Source: DASCNA01 sp036011305 (lineage in GTDB: Bacteria > Verrucomicrobiota > Lentisphaeria > Victivallales > GWF2-38-69). From it: DNA of 63,924 nt. Shown piece by piece: positions 53,776-62,582 of the stretch. The stretch covers positions 1-63,924 of the forward strand of contig DASCNA010000037.1 in the NCBI GenBank assembly GCA_036011305.1. The letters are read 5' to 3'. Numbering within the stretch: position 1 is the first letter of the stretch; the number at the start of each line of letters is the position of its first letter. Under the pieces are notes generated by a model, which did not search any database, was not told the DNA's origin, and saw nothing but the letters and a program-made list of their open reading frames with translations. Position numbers and translations under genes: made by a program.

Positions 53776-53986
53776 GATTCTAGCTTTATTATAATATGCC
53801 ATTTTTATATTCTTTTGTGCTGGGAACTTTTTTCTCATTTAGTGAATAATATTGGCTATATTATTCCCAGGCATATTATCAACTCTATTTATATTTTATG
53901 ATTCTATAAAACATATCTTTAATAATACATAAAATTCTTACCTCATTTTTGCCATACTCTCGAGTTGTAGAAAAAAATTCTATTTA

Positions 53987-54002
53987 TGGCACACAAATTG
54001 CT
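53987..54002 (+). promoter_or_regulatory. Sigma-54 promoter for the SHOCT gene
   Basis: TGGCAC (53987-53992), five bases, then TTGCT (53998-54002) matches the sigma-54 consensus TGGCAC-N5-TTGCW. The GC of the -12 element lies at 54000-54001. Transcription should begin about 54013, giving a 5' UTR of roughly 145 bases before ATG 54158. No upstream activator site is obvious. The preceding spacer 53776-53986 has a 7-bp inverted repeat (CTGGGAA/TTCCCAG) around a 38-base loop and no gene. Confidence 0.6.
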
Positions 54003-54157
54003 TAATATAATTTTTAAATAAACAAACAAATTATAAATGAAAGGGAAAGTATATTTAAAAATTACCAATGATTTAAGTCTATACTGATAAGCTTAAAAAA
54101 TATTAAAATTAAAAAGATACACGATTAAATTAAATCTAAAATTAAGGAGATCTTATT

Positions 54158-54394
54158 ATGCACCATGGTTTTTTTCATATGTGGAATTATTTTCCGCTTA
54201 TGCCTGTAATTACGTTTATATTTCTAATAATCATACTTTGTATAGTGATAAAATTTTTTAGAAATAGTACCAATAAAGCTGGAAATTATTCTAAGAGAAA
54301 TGATAATTCAATAACTATCTTAAAAGAAAGATTTGCTAAAGGTGAAATCACAAAAGAACAGTTTACTGAAATAGAGAAAGAATTATTAAGATAA
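54158..54394 (+). CDS. SHOCT-domain membrane protein
   Basis: This 78-residue protein has one hydrophobic transmembrane helix (about 15-33) and a C-terminal SHOCT motif: ILKERFAKGEITKEQFTEI. It starts with His residues (MHHGFF), and HMWNYFPLM precedes the helix. SHOCT segments are short oligomerisation or docking elements common at the ends of small membrane proteins, often in stress or secretion contexts. The role of this one is unknown. It is transcribed alone from the predicted sigma-54 promoter, and AAGGAG precedes the start. Confidence 0.8.
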   Translation: MHHGFFHMWNYFPLMPVITFIFLIIILCIVIKFFRNSTNKAGNYSKRNDNSITILKERFAKGEITKEQFTEIEKELLR

Positions 54395-54438
54395 TAAATA
54401 TTGCCTGATTTGTAGAATTTATTAGTTCTATTGCATAA

Positions 54439-54470
54439 AAAAGCAGGTCAAAACAATTTGACCTGCTTTT
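54439..54470. terminator. Bidirectional terminator
   Basis: AAAGCAGGTCAAA and TTTGACCTGCTTT form a perfect 13-bp stem around ACAA, with A/T flanks on both sides. It separates the SHOCT gene from the convergent cysteine-synthase-like gene and can end both. Confidence 0.88.
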
Positions 54471-54487
54471 AAAAATAATTTTGTTAT

Positions 54488-55615
54488 TTATTTCCTTCTT
54501 GGGCACTCAGGTATTTGTGTATCATCTACTTTGTGAACCTCTGAATCATCAGAACAACCATTAAGACATATATCCGGGTCACAGCATGTATCACATACAC
54601 GTTTAAATGCTTTTACTGAAAGCAGTTTTATGTCAGTTGAAAGGAAACCATCTTTTACAGGTTCATGTCTAAGTAGATCAGTACTTAGATATTTTTTATT
54701 GTCATCAGGGAAAACAGTAACAATTGTTTTGTCTGTGCCTAATTCTTCCTGTGCTATTAATGCACCTAAGAAGTTTGCTCCTGAAGAAATACCAACTCCT
54801 AAACCAAGTTCTGCCGCAAGTTTTCTAGCCATTATAATTGAATCGCCGTCATAAACGCTTATTACATGATCAAGTTCGTCCAAATGTACTATTGGTGGAA
54901 TAAATTCATCAGAAATACCCTGTATTCTATGCTTTCCTACCTTATAACCAGTTGTTAGAGTAGGGGAGTTCGAAGGTTCCAGAGGATATAGTTTCATGTC
55001 AGGATTTTTCTCTTTCAGATAACGCCCTACACCCATTATTGTTCCTCCTGTACCTACACCTGCGACCAATGCATCAGGGATAAGGTTTCTGTATCTTATT
55101 TGCCACCAGATTTCAGGTCCTGTTGTTTCAAAGTGTGCCTGGATATTATCTTCATTTGAAAATTGACGTGGGAGAAATGAATTTTTATTTGCTTTTGCAA
55201 GTTCTTCAGCTCTTTCAATACTTCCTTTGAATCCGCCTTCTTCTTTGCTGATCAAAACTATATCTGCACCTAGGCTTTGGATAAGGTTTTTTCTTTCAGT
55301 GCTCATCCAGTCAGGCATAAAAATTGTAACTGGATGACCTAATGCTTTAGCAATTGCGGAGAAAGCTATACCTGTATTGCCGCTTGTAGCTTCTATGACC
55401 AGATCACCAGGATTTAAATTTCCTCTGATATATCCCTGCTTTAAGATATGGAAAGCCATTCTGTCTTTTATGCTGCCGGTCATATTCAGGTTTTCTGCCT
55501 TGGCATAAATTTTTCTTTGTGAACCTTTGTACTCAAAAGAAATCTCAAGTAGTGGTGTATTTCCTATTAAACTGGCAAGTCCATTGATTCTGTCACAGCA
55601 TGGTTTGTTTTTCAT
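54488..55615 (-). CDS. Cysteine-synthase-family PLP enzyme with Cys-rich tail
   Basis: This 375-residue PLP fold-type II enzyme has the Schiff-base Lys K50 in NMTGSIKDRMA. EATSGNTGIAF binds the substrate carboxylate, and GVGTGGTIMG holds the phosphate. It resembles O-acetylserine sulfhydrylases or cystathionine beta-synthases. The core ends near residue 315. About 60 extra residues follow, including CDTCCDPDICLNGC and a final ECPRRK, which is not part of CysK. The start is put at ATG 55615, 5 bases after GGAG; an upstream ATG (55630) has no such site. The extension may bind metal or an Fe-S cluster. Substrate and product are not settled. Confidence 0.82.
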   Translation of the reverse strand: MKNKPCCDRINGLASLIGNTPLLEISFEYKGSQRKIYAKAENLNMTGSIKDRMAFHILKQGYIRGNLNPGDLVIEATSGNTGIAFSAIAKALGHPVTIFMPDWMSTERKNLIQSLGADIVLISKEEGGFKGSIERAEELAKANKNSFLPRQFSNEDNIQAHFETTGPEIWWQIRYRNLIPDALVAGVGTGGTIMGVGRYLKEKNPDMKLYPLEPSNSPTLTTGYKVGKHRIQGISDEFIPPIVHLDELDHVISVYDGDSIIMARKLAAELGLGVGISSGANFLGALIAQEELGTDKTIVTVFPDDNKKYLSTDLLRHEPVKDGFLSTDIKLLSVKAFKRVCDTCCDPDICLNGCSDDSEVHKVDDTQIPECPRRK

Positions 55616-55898
55616 AAAATCTCCTATCACTAAATATTTTAAACTAACTATAAGTCGACATTTTTAGTAGACTTTTTAATATAATTATAGATAAAGTATA
55701 TTCAATGATTAAATAAGAAGAAGGATAAATAATATTTAGATTGTACAGGAAAAGTATCTTATAGGTGTTTTTAGTATTATAAAAGATTTATAAGTAGACT
55801 AATTTGGTAGTGATTTATACAAAAAATTTATTCAAAATATTCCTGATGTTAAAAAGTATTTAGACCGTGAGTTTTAGTATAAAAGTTGCTTGTAACAA

Positions 55899-56330
55899 TT
55901 ATGTATTCGATTTAAATATTTTAAAAATAAAAGTTATTGTGAGAACTATTCCTATAAAGTGGACCGTATTCCATAAAAATACATCAGATTCAATATGAAT
56001 TTTATGTGAATAAACTGCAAAAAAAGGATTATATACACATAAAAACGGTATAATGCATACTAGAGATATTAGAAAGAAATAAATATTACATTTTCTTTTT
56101 ATGGCATTGTATATCCCTTTTATTATATAAAACAGAAGGATTAATAAACTTACAGAACAAAAATAAGAAAGATTTATATCTACATTGCGAACTGAGACAT
56201 TCATATAATATTCAGAATATGGAATGTAGCTACGATCAGCAAGTGTGTTAATGGTGTATGCTGCTAAAGCAAGAATATTTACTATTCCTGAACAAAGAAT
56301 CAGAATTTTGTCAAAGATACTATAGGACAT
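55899..56330 (-). CDS. Single-unit four-helix membrane protein
   Basis: This 143-residue protein has four transmembrane segments (about 7-30, 54-74, 83-100 and 118-139). A motif, IIKGIYNA, closes helix 2 and a YNPFFAVY-type stretch follows helix 3. The same features recur three times in the 466-residue protein at 58527-59927, about 2.2 kb away on the same strand, so the two share an ancestor. I do not recognise a named family. There is no signal peptide or soluble domain. Function is unknown. The adjacent spacer 55631-55898 contains no other gene. Confidence 0.6.
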   Translation of the reverse strand: MSYSIFDKILILCSGIVNILALAAYTINTLADRSYIPYSEYYMNVSVRNVDINLSYFCSVSLLILLFYIIKGIYNAIKRKCNIYFFLISLVCIIPFLCVYNPFFAVYSHKIHIESDVFLWNTVHFIGIVLTITFIFKIFKSNT

Positions 56331-56622
56331 TTAAAGGTTAAAGTTTTTTTAAATAATTTTTAATTATATTTTAGCTTAATTGATTTAATTCTTCCATAGT
56401 TTAAATTTCAGAATTCATTGCGTTGAATGACATAGAAAAATAGTGCTGTATACTCGCAAGAGCAAAGTTGATTAATTAATATCTTGTTTCAGTATTTATT
56501 CTTATAAAATATATTTTCTGTAGATATGAGAAATTTATTAATATAGTAGCTATATTAAATTCAAATATAATTTAATAATTTTACAGAATAATTTCTGTTA
56601 TAAATAAAGATTGGATATAAAA

Positions 56623-58422
56623 ATGGACGACTGCTATCAACAGAGTATTAGCTACTCACTGGGTAAAACTGCACCCGATTTGATTTTAAAAAACGGAACA
56701 GTTTATGATGTGAAATCAGGACTCTTTAAAAAAGGTGATGTTGTTATAAAAGGGCATAGAATTGTAGGTTTATTCGATGATTATTCAACTTCTGTAACTA
56801 AGGAAACCAAAGTTATGGATGTTTCTGGAAAATATATTTTGCCTGGTTTTATAGAACCTCATATTCATGTTGAAAGCAGTATGCTTTCTCTGACCAGTTT
56901 CGCCAGAGTAGTTATTCCAAATGGAACAACTACAATAATAAATGACCCGCATGAGATTGCCAATGTATTAGGTAAAAAGGGAGTCAGGCAGTTTATGAAT
57001 GAAGGCGAGGACTGTAATTTAAGATGTTATTTTACTATTCCTTCATGCGTACCTGCTTTAGGAGGAGACTTCGAATCAAATGGGGAAATTCTGGGCGTTA
57101 ATGAAGTTAAGTCGCTTCTCACCGGCAGAATGGCTATTGGGTTGGGTGAAGTCATGAATTATCCCGGTGTTATATATGCTTTCCCTGATGTATTAGCTAA
57201 AATCAATGAAACATACAAAGCTAATGGTTATAAACGAACACCTCTGGTAATAGACGGTCATTGTCCTGATCTGACAGGTAAACAGTTATCTGCTTATATT
57301 AATGGTGGAATTATGGCAGATCATGAATGTGCAAATGGAGAGGAATTAGAAGAAAAACTCTGCAAAGGCATGCATATAATGATCAGAAATGGAAGTAGCG
57401 CCAAAAATATGGAAGACCTTCTGGAGTATGTAATAAAGAGAAATATAGATACTCGCAGAATGATGTTTTGTACTGATGACATCAATCCGTATGAATTACT
57501 TAAAAAAGGTCATATCAACAGAACGTTGAGAGAAGCTGCGGCTATTGCAAAAGATTCGAATGGAAGATTATCTCTTCTTGATATTATTAGAATGACTACT
57601 CTGAATGTTGCCGACTATTACAACTTTGACTATCTTGGAAAATTATCTATCCAGACAAGAGCTGATATTGTTATACTTGAAGATTTAGAAAATTTTGATG
57701 TCTATGCCACTTTGATAAATGGAAAACTCAGAGCTTTGGAAGGTAAAATAGTTAATGATAATGATGAGTTTATATATCATAAATATATGCTGAAAACAGT
57801 AAAAATTAATAATGAAATTAAAGCTGATAAGTTTAAAATTCATTCAGACAAATCAAGAAAAGTAAGAGCAATAAAAATTAATCCAGGGCAATTGGTTACT
57901 GAAGAAGAGCATGTAACGCTTGTAAGTAAAAACGGAACTTTAGAAAATAATATTGACAATGATATCCTGAAAATATCAATAATAAACAGACATAGCGGGA
58001 ATGGTAATAACACAATAGGTTTTATCAAAGGATTCGGTATGAAGTCAGGCGCAATGGCTTCTACAATCGGACATGATTCCCATAACTTAGGTGTCATAGG
58101 AACAAACGATGAGGATATGGCCTTTGCTGTTGAACAGCTTAAAGAAATGCAGGGCGGTATTATTGTTGTTGAAAATAAAAAAATTCTTGCAAAATTGGAG
58201 CTTAAAATTGCTGGATTGATGTCTACAGAAGAACCGGAAAGTGTAGTAAATGAAAAAATCAAAATCTATGATGCATATAAGAAACTAGGGGGGACATTAA
58301 AAGACCCTGTTATTACTATGGGGTTTCTACAACTACCGGTAATCCCAAATTTAAAGATTACAGATAAGTCTTTAGTTAAAATAACACCGCATGGACCTGA
58401 AAAAGTTTCACTGTTTATTTGA
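56623..58422 (+). CDS. ade: Adenine deaminase
   Basis: This amidohydrolase of 599 residues hydrolyses adenine to hypoxanthine and ammonia in purine salvage. Metal-binding motifs are present: PGFIEPHIHVESSM, the ND-x-HE region NDPHEIANV, and FCTDDINP with its metal Asp. The C-terminal Ade domain has GNGNNTIGFIKGFGMKSGAMAST and GHDSHNLGVIGTNDEDM, diagnostic of bacterial Ade. The start is put at ATG 56623, with a TTG at 56611 as the less likely alternative. It stands alone between two membrane protein genes on the opposite strand. Confidence 0.92.
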   Translation: MDDCYQQSISYSLGKTAPDLILKNGTVYDVKSGLFKKGDVVIKGHRIVGLFDDYSTSVTKETKVMDVSGKYILPGFIEPHIHVESSMLSLTSFARVVIPNGTTTIINDPHEIANVLGKKGVRQFMNEGEDCNLRCYFTIPSCVPALGGDFESNGEILGVNEVKSLLTGRMAIGLGEVMNYPGVIYAFPDVLAKINETYKANGYKRTPLVIDGHCPDLTGKQLSAYINGGIMADHECANGEELEEKLCKGMHIMIRNGSSAKNMEDLLEYVIKRNIDTRRMMFCTDDINPYELLKKGHINRTLREAAAIAKDSNGRLSLLDIIRMTTLNVADYYNFDYLGKLSIQTRADIVILEDLENFDVYATLINGKLRALEGKIVNDNDEFIYHKYMLKTVKINNEIKADKFKIHSDKSRKVRAIKINPGQLVTEEEHVTLVSKNGTLENNIDNDILKISIINRHSGNGNNTIGFIKGFGMKSGAMASTIGHDSHNLGVIGTNDEDMAFAVEQLKEMQGGIIVVENKKILAKLELKIAGLMSTEEPESVVNEKIKIYDAYKKLGGTLKDPVITMGFLQLPVIPNLKITDKSLVKITPHGPEKVSLFI

Positions 58423-58457
58423 GTGATTTATTACTAGGCAATTTACAATTCTGCAAC

Positions 58458-58503
58458 CTTATACTTAATATGCAGACAACATGAAATAGATGTTGAGTAT
58501 AAG
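58458..58503. repeat. Nested inverted repeat between convergent genes
   Basis: CTTATACT (58458-58465) pairs with AGTATAAG (58496-58503), and an inner CAACAT (58477-58482) pairs with ATGTTG (58490-58495). The result is a compound hairpin between the ends of the convergent ade and membrane-protein genes. No proper U-tract follows on either strand, so terminator activity is uncertain. Confidence 0.55.
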
Positions 58504-58526
58504 TAAAAAAAAATAAATAAAGTATA

Positions 58527-59927
58527 TTATTTATTTTTTGTTGGTAATAGTTTCATGAATGAAACATAAAAGAATGAAATGAACAAAAAACCAATTAAGT
58601 CTATTATAAGCCAAATATATGCAGGTAAATTTAAAAATTTAGGTATGTAAATAAAGGCATAAATAATAAAAATATATAGAAGAAATTTAAATATTTTTTG
58701 AGATTTATTATTTTTTAAAAGTTTTATAATCCTGAAATTGAAGATCCAAAGTCCTATTATGCAAATATAATTAATTATACAGAGAGTATATAAAGGATTG
58801 ATGATTGTTCCGCTGTAAATGTAGTTGATGCCAACTTTTCCATATAATAATAAAATATTGTTACAAACAAGCAATAAGCTGATAAAGCATGAAATATATG
58901 CTAAAACGGATAATATCAGCAAATATTTCCTTTTTAAAATTGTTGAAATATAGACTGCATTATAATCATCATCATATTTACGGCGATAAATATATTTTCT
59001 ACAGGAAATTATTAAAAAACTCAAAAACAGAATTCCAAAAATGTGAATTGATACCCAACCTATAATAGTAAGATCAGGATTATAAACGGCTGGAAAGTAT
59101 AAAACAATAAAAAAAATATTTATTAATATATATGAGGAATAAATCAGAAAATAATAAGAAGATCTCAATATGCATGCTTTCCATAAGCCTTTTAAAATGA
59201 AAAACATCAGTATGCATAAGCTTACAAAAATAATAATTGTAAAATCATAGTCAGGATATAAAATGTTAGCATGATAAATGCTGGCTATATAAGAAATATT
59301 ATTTATTTTCTGAGTAAAATCAGGGATTTGAAAGAGAATTATTGTCAAATAGCAGAAACTTACAATGCCTATGCCTGAAAATACAAATATACATATTTTT
59401 TCTACATTTCTGTATAAACTGGTTTTATCATCTATTTGAGTAGTTTTAGTTTGATCTATTTCCTGTGAATATAATGCAAATATTTTATCGTTTTTACTCC
59501 CTCTGTTTTTTTGACCTGTTCCAGCAATCAGAAGTATGGTGAAAATAAAAAATATTGCAAAGGATTGAATAATTATCCAAATTTCCATTGGCATGGAATA
59601 GAAATAAAAAGGGTAAAACAGAATGATATATATGATAGTGAATATCAAAGATAATATATATAAACCGTTTTTGAGCTTAAGTTTTATTCCATTGAATATT
59701 CCCTTTATAATTAAAAAAAATAATATTATAAAAGATATAAAGATAATAACAGACATTAACCACTGTATATTGTAGATCATTTTGATAAAGGGTGATGATT
59801 TTTTGTAGGCTTCGAGTGTAGTTGGTATGTAAAAAAGGAAATCAGTAACAGTCAGGGCAAAAAATAAAATAATACTAATAGTGGAAAGTATTAAAATACA
59901 AGTTTTTTCCGGTTTCGTATATCTCAT
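58527..59927 (-). CDS. Twelve-helix membrane protein made of three repeats of one unit
   Basis: This 466-residue protein has roughly 12 transmembrane helices in three blocks, about 1-136, 174-315 and 332-460. The blocks resemble each other and the 143-residue product at 55899. Helix 2 of each ends in a KG motif: IIKGIFNG (73-80), ILKGLWKA (244-251), and the weaker RIIKLLKN (399-406). A YPFY/YFPAVYNP-type proline segment follows helix 3 of units 1 and 2. Linkers (137-173, 316-331) are charged. The family is unknown to me. The gene lies 58 bases before a DUF2147 gene in the direction opposite to transcription order, so both may form a unit with that gene upstream. Confidence 0.6.
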   Translation of the reverse strand: MRYTKPEKTCILILSTISIILFFALTVTDFLFYIPTTLEAYKKSSPFIKMIYNIQWLMSVIIFISFIILFFLIIKGIFNGIKLKLKNGLYILSLIFTIIYIILFYPFYFYSMPMEIWIIIQSFAIFFIFTILLIAGTGQKNRGSKNDKIFALYSQEIDQTKTTQIDDKTSLYRNVEKICIFVFSGIGIVSFCYLTIILFQIPDFTQKINNISYIASIYHANILYPDYDFTIIIFVSLCILMFFILKGLWKACILRSSYYFLIYSSYILINIFFIVLYFPAVYNPDLTIIGWVSIHIFGILFLSFLIISCRKYIYRRKYDDDYNAVYISTILKRKYLLILSVLAYISCFISLLLVCNNILLLYGKVGINYIYSGTIINPLYTLCIINYICIIGLWIFNFRIIKLLKNNKSQKIFKFLLYIFIIYAFIYIPKFLNLPAYIWLIIDLIGFLFISFFYVSFMKLLPTKNK

Positions 59928-59985
59928 TTATATATTTATTTTTTTATCATTAGTGCATAAAATCAGATAGCTGTTAATTATATAC

Positions 59986-60519
59986 CTATTTCTCTAATCC
60001 ACTTGGTAAATCTGACTGATTAGAAATTTTATGCCATACTTCTGTCCTGCCCAATAAGCTTGTCCCGATATATCCTCTGACATTAAGATTATTGCCTTCA
60101 ATTTTTACAATACCTGAATATGTGTTACCGCTTTCGGGATCATATACTTTACCTTCATCAAGTTCATTATCTTTGTTTAAAATAAAGTTTTGTAAAATTT
60201 TTAAACCTATTATAGGATTCTCTTTGTTTATTTTGTCAGGGTTGTTTCCATCAGTTAATGGTTTTCCATCAGTGTGCAGAGGATCCTTAAGCCATACAAT
60301 AGTACCGGTATATTTACCTGAATCTTCTGTTATTTTAATAATATTTTTACCATTGTCGCTTTTCCAGTATCCAATAAAATCAGTTTTTTTAGCAACTTGG
60401 CCGGACTGCGTATCTTTCGCATTTGATATTTGATGCTTATTTGTAAATAGGAATATACAAATCAATATAATTATGATTAATATAACCAATGATATAATAC
60501 TAATTTTTTTCATTTTCAT
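59986..60519 (-). CDS. DUF2147 family protein, exported or membrane-anchored
   Basis: This 177-residue protein has a single hydrophobic N-terminal helix (about 7-25), acting as a signal anchor. The DUF2147 core reads GYWKSDNGKNIIKI, then GTIVWLKDP, NPIIGLKILQNF, GKVYDPESGNTYSG and LNVRGYIGTSLLGRTEVW, matching the domain order and length. The family is periplasmic and of unknown biochemical role. It lies upstream of the repeated membrane protein on the same strand, 58 bases away, so the two are likely co-transcribed. Confidence 0.82.
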   Translation of the reverse strand: MKMKKISIISLVILIIIILICIFLFTNKHQISNAKDTQSGQVAKKTDFIGYWKSDNGKNIIKITEDSGKYTGTIVWLKDPLHTDGKPLTDGNNPDKINKENPIIGLKILQNFILNKDNELDEGKVYDPESGNTYSGIVKIEGNNLNVRGYIGTSLLGRTEVWHKISNQSDLPSGLEK

Positions 60520-60883
60520 GTTATTATCTCGCTTGTAAATGAATAGTATTTCACTATAGAAACCAAATTATCATAATTAAGTTTAATAACATTTTAACAT
60601 ATCTGATTACTTTTTTATACATTTTTTTATTGAAAAACTATCTGTGCTGCTAGAAATTTAAGTATTTTTGTAAAAACTTACGGTTACATAATTATGTAAC
60701 TTAATACTCATTTAATGTCCTTTTTTATACTATTTTGCTAAAGATACAGGAATATTACGCTTAATAGTGTTAAATAGAATTTTCAGTTGCTTGGAGAATA
60801 TAGTTTAGCTCCGCTGGTATGGATGATTCAGTATATTAGTAAATTTGATTCTATATGTTTAAAATTAAAACAAGGATAGAAAA
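60520..60883. other. Intergenic region upstream of the IlvD/Edd gene
   Basis: About 360 bases divide the divergent DUF2147 and dehydratase genes. I see no ORF, and the predicted promoters are not distinct. A TTTTTT-rich stretch at 60610-60660 is the only notable feature. Confidence 0.3.
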
Positions 60884-62572
60884 ATGGGAAAAGTAAGTCC
60901 TAAAGGGATATATAAAAATTTAACTTTTTATGGAGATGAAGAGTTCAGTAAATATATGAGGCGTGCTTTTTTAGGTTCTGCAGGCTATGATCAGACAGAC
61001 CTCGAACGTCCAGTTGTAGGTATTGTGGATACAACTTCAGATTATAATACCTGTCATAGACAGATGCCTGAGATGGTTCAGGCAGTAAAGCGCGGTGTGC
61101 TTGAGGCTGGCGGTCTGCCTATGGTCTTTCCAACTATTTCTCTTCATGAAATTAATACTTCTCCTACAACTATGCTGTTTAGAAATCTGCAGGCTATGGA
61201 AACAGAAGAAATGATTAAGGCACAGCCTATGGATTCAGTAGTATTATTAGGCGGATGTGATAAAACAGTGCCGGCACAGTGTATGGCAGCTATTTCAGCC
61301 GACGTTCCGGCTATCATAGAAGTAGCAGGTCCTATGATGAACGGTTCTTATAAAGGTGAAAGACTTGGGGCCTGTACTGACTGTAGAAGATTGTGGGCAA
61401 AATATCGTGCCGGCGGATTAACAGCTAAAGAAATCAAAGAAATAGAATCTGTCCTCTGCTTCACCGGCGGGACATGTATGGTTATGGGAACTGCTCAAAC
61501 AATGGCATGTATTGCAGAAACAATCGGTCTTATGCTTCCAGGTGGAGCAACTCCTCCGCATTCATCAGGCGCACGTTTACAGCACTGTGCCCAATCAGGA
61601 AGAGCTGCTGTAGAGCTTGCCAAAAATAATTTAACACCAAAGAAAATTTTAACTCGTGAATCATTTTTAAATGCTGTAACTGTTTTAATGGCTGTAAGCG
61701 GATCAACAAATGTTGTTGTTCATTTGCTTGCAATGGCAAGAAGAGCAGGGATAGAATTAACTCTAAATGATTTTTCAGAAATCGCTAAAAATGTACCTGT
61801 GTTAACAGATCTTAAACCTGCAGGCAAAGGCTATATGCAGGATCTTCATTTTGCCGGCGGTTTATCAGTACTTCTTAAAGTCATTGAACCTCTACTTCAT
61901 ACTGAAACTAAATCAATTACAGGAAAAACTTTAAAAGAACAGCTGATAGATGTAGAATCTCCTGGAGAGTGGCAGGATACTATAAGAACAATGGATAATC
62001 CGCTTTATCCTTCAGATGCATTAGCTGTTGTGTATGGCTCACTCGCACCTAACGGTGCAATTATAAAAGCAGCAGCAGCATCACAGAAATTAATGGTTCA
62101 CAGGGGACCGGCGGTTGTTTTTGAATCGCCTGAAGATGCCGCTGAAAGGATAGATGATCCTTCTCTGAATATTACACCCGACCATGTTATGGTATTGAGA
62201 AACGGTGGTCCTGTTGCTGCAGGAATGCCTGAATCAGGTTCTCTTCCAATTCCAAAATATTTAGCTCAGCAGGGAGTTAAAGATATGGTAAGAGTATCAG
62301 ATGCCAGAATGAGCGGAACTGCTTATGGAACTATCGTCCTTCACTGTTCACCCGAAGCTGCAGTGGGTGGCCCAATCGGAATGGTTAAAGATGGCGATAT
62401 TATTGAACTTAATGTTCCCGAACGAAGAATAGATTTGATAATTGATGGAGAAGAAAGTGAAAAGCGTAAAAAAGCTTTGAAAAAACAGGAAATAACAGGC
62501 CGCGGATGGAAAAGGCTGTACAAGGAGCATGTATTACAGGCTCATCTTGGTGCTGATCTTGATTTTTTATAA
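60884..62572 (+). CDS. IlvD/Edd-family sugar-acid or dihydroxy-acid dehydratase
   Basis: This is a 562-residue Fe-S dehydratase. GGCDKTVPAQCMAA holds one cluster Cys with the Mg-site Asp-Lys, and CFTGGTCMVMGTAQTMAC holds the next. The third Cys lies in LGACTDCRRLW. GGATPPHSSGARLQH and MSGTAYGTIVLHCSPEAAVGGPI near the end are the family signatures. Such proteins dehydrate dihydroxy acids in branched-chain amino-acid synthesis or aldonic acids (arabinonate, xylonate, gluconate). No ilvC or ilvE is adjacent, and a ferredoxin-dependent aldehyde oxidoreductase gene begins 10 bases downstream, favouring the sugar-acid role. Confidence 0.85.
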   Translation: MGKVSPKGIYKNLTFYGDEEFSKYMRRAFLGSAGYDQTDLERPVVGIVDTTSDYNTCHRQMPEMVQAVKRGVLEAGGLPMVFPTISLHEINTSPTTMLFRNLQAMETEEMIKAQPMDSVVLLGGCDKTVPAQCMAAISADVPAIIEVAGPMMNGSYKGERLGACTDCRRLWAKYRAGGLTAKEIKEIESVLCFTGGTCMVMGTAQTMACIAETIGLMLPGGATPPHSSGARLQHCAQSGRAAVELAKNNLTPKKILTRESFLNAVTVLMAVSGSTNVVVHLLAMARRAGIELTLNDFSEIAKNVPVLTDLKPAGKGYMQDLHFAGGLSVLLKVIEPLLHTETKSITGKTLKEQLIDVESPGEWQDTIRTMDNPLYPSDALAVVYGSLAPNGAIIKAAAASQKLMVHRGPAVVFESPEDAAERIDDPSLNITPDHVMVLRNGGPVAAGMPESGSLPIPKYLAQQGVKDMVRVSDARMSGTAYGTIVLHCSPEAAVGGPIGMVKDGDIIELNVPERRIDLIIDGEESEKRKKALKKQEITGRGWKRLYKEHVLQAHLGADLDFL

Positions 62573-62582
62573 AAAAGGGGAT

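Noticed and set aside
62341..62530. Minus-strand frames at the end of the dehydratase gene
   Set aside because: Shadows of conserved dehydratase codons with no ribosome-binding site.
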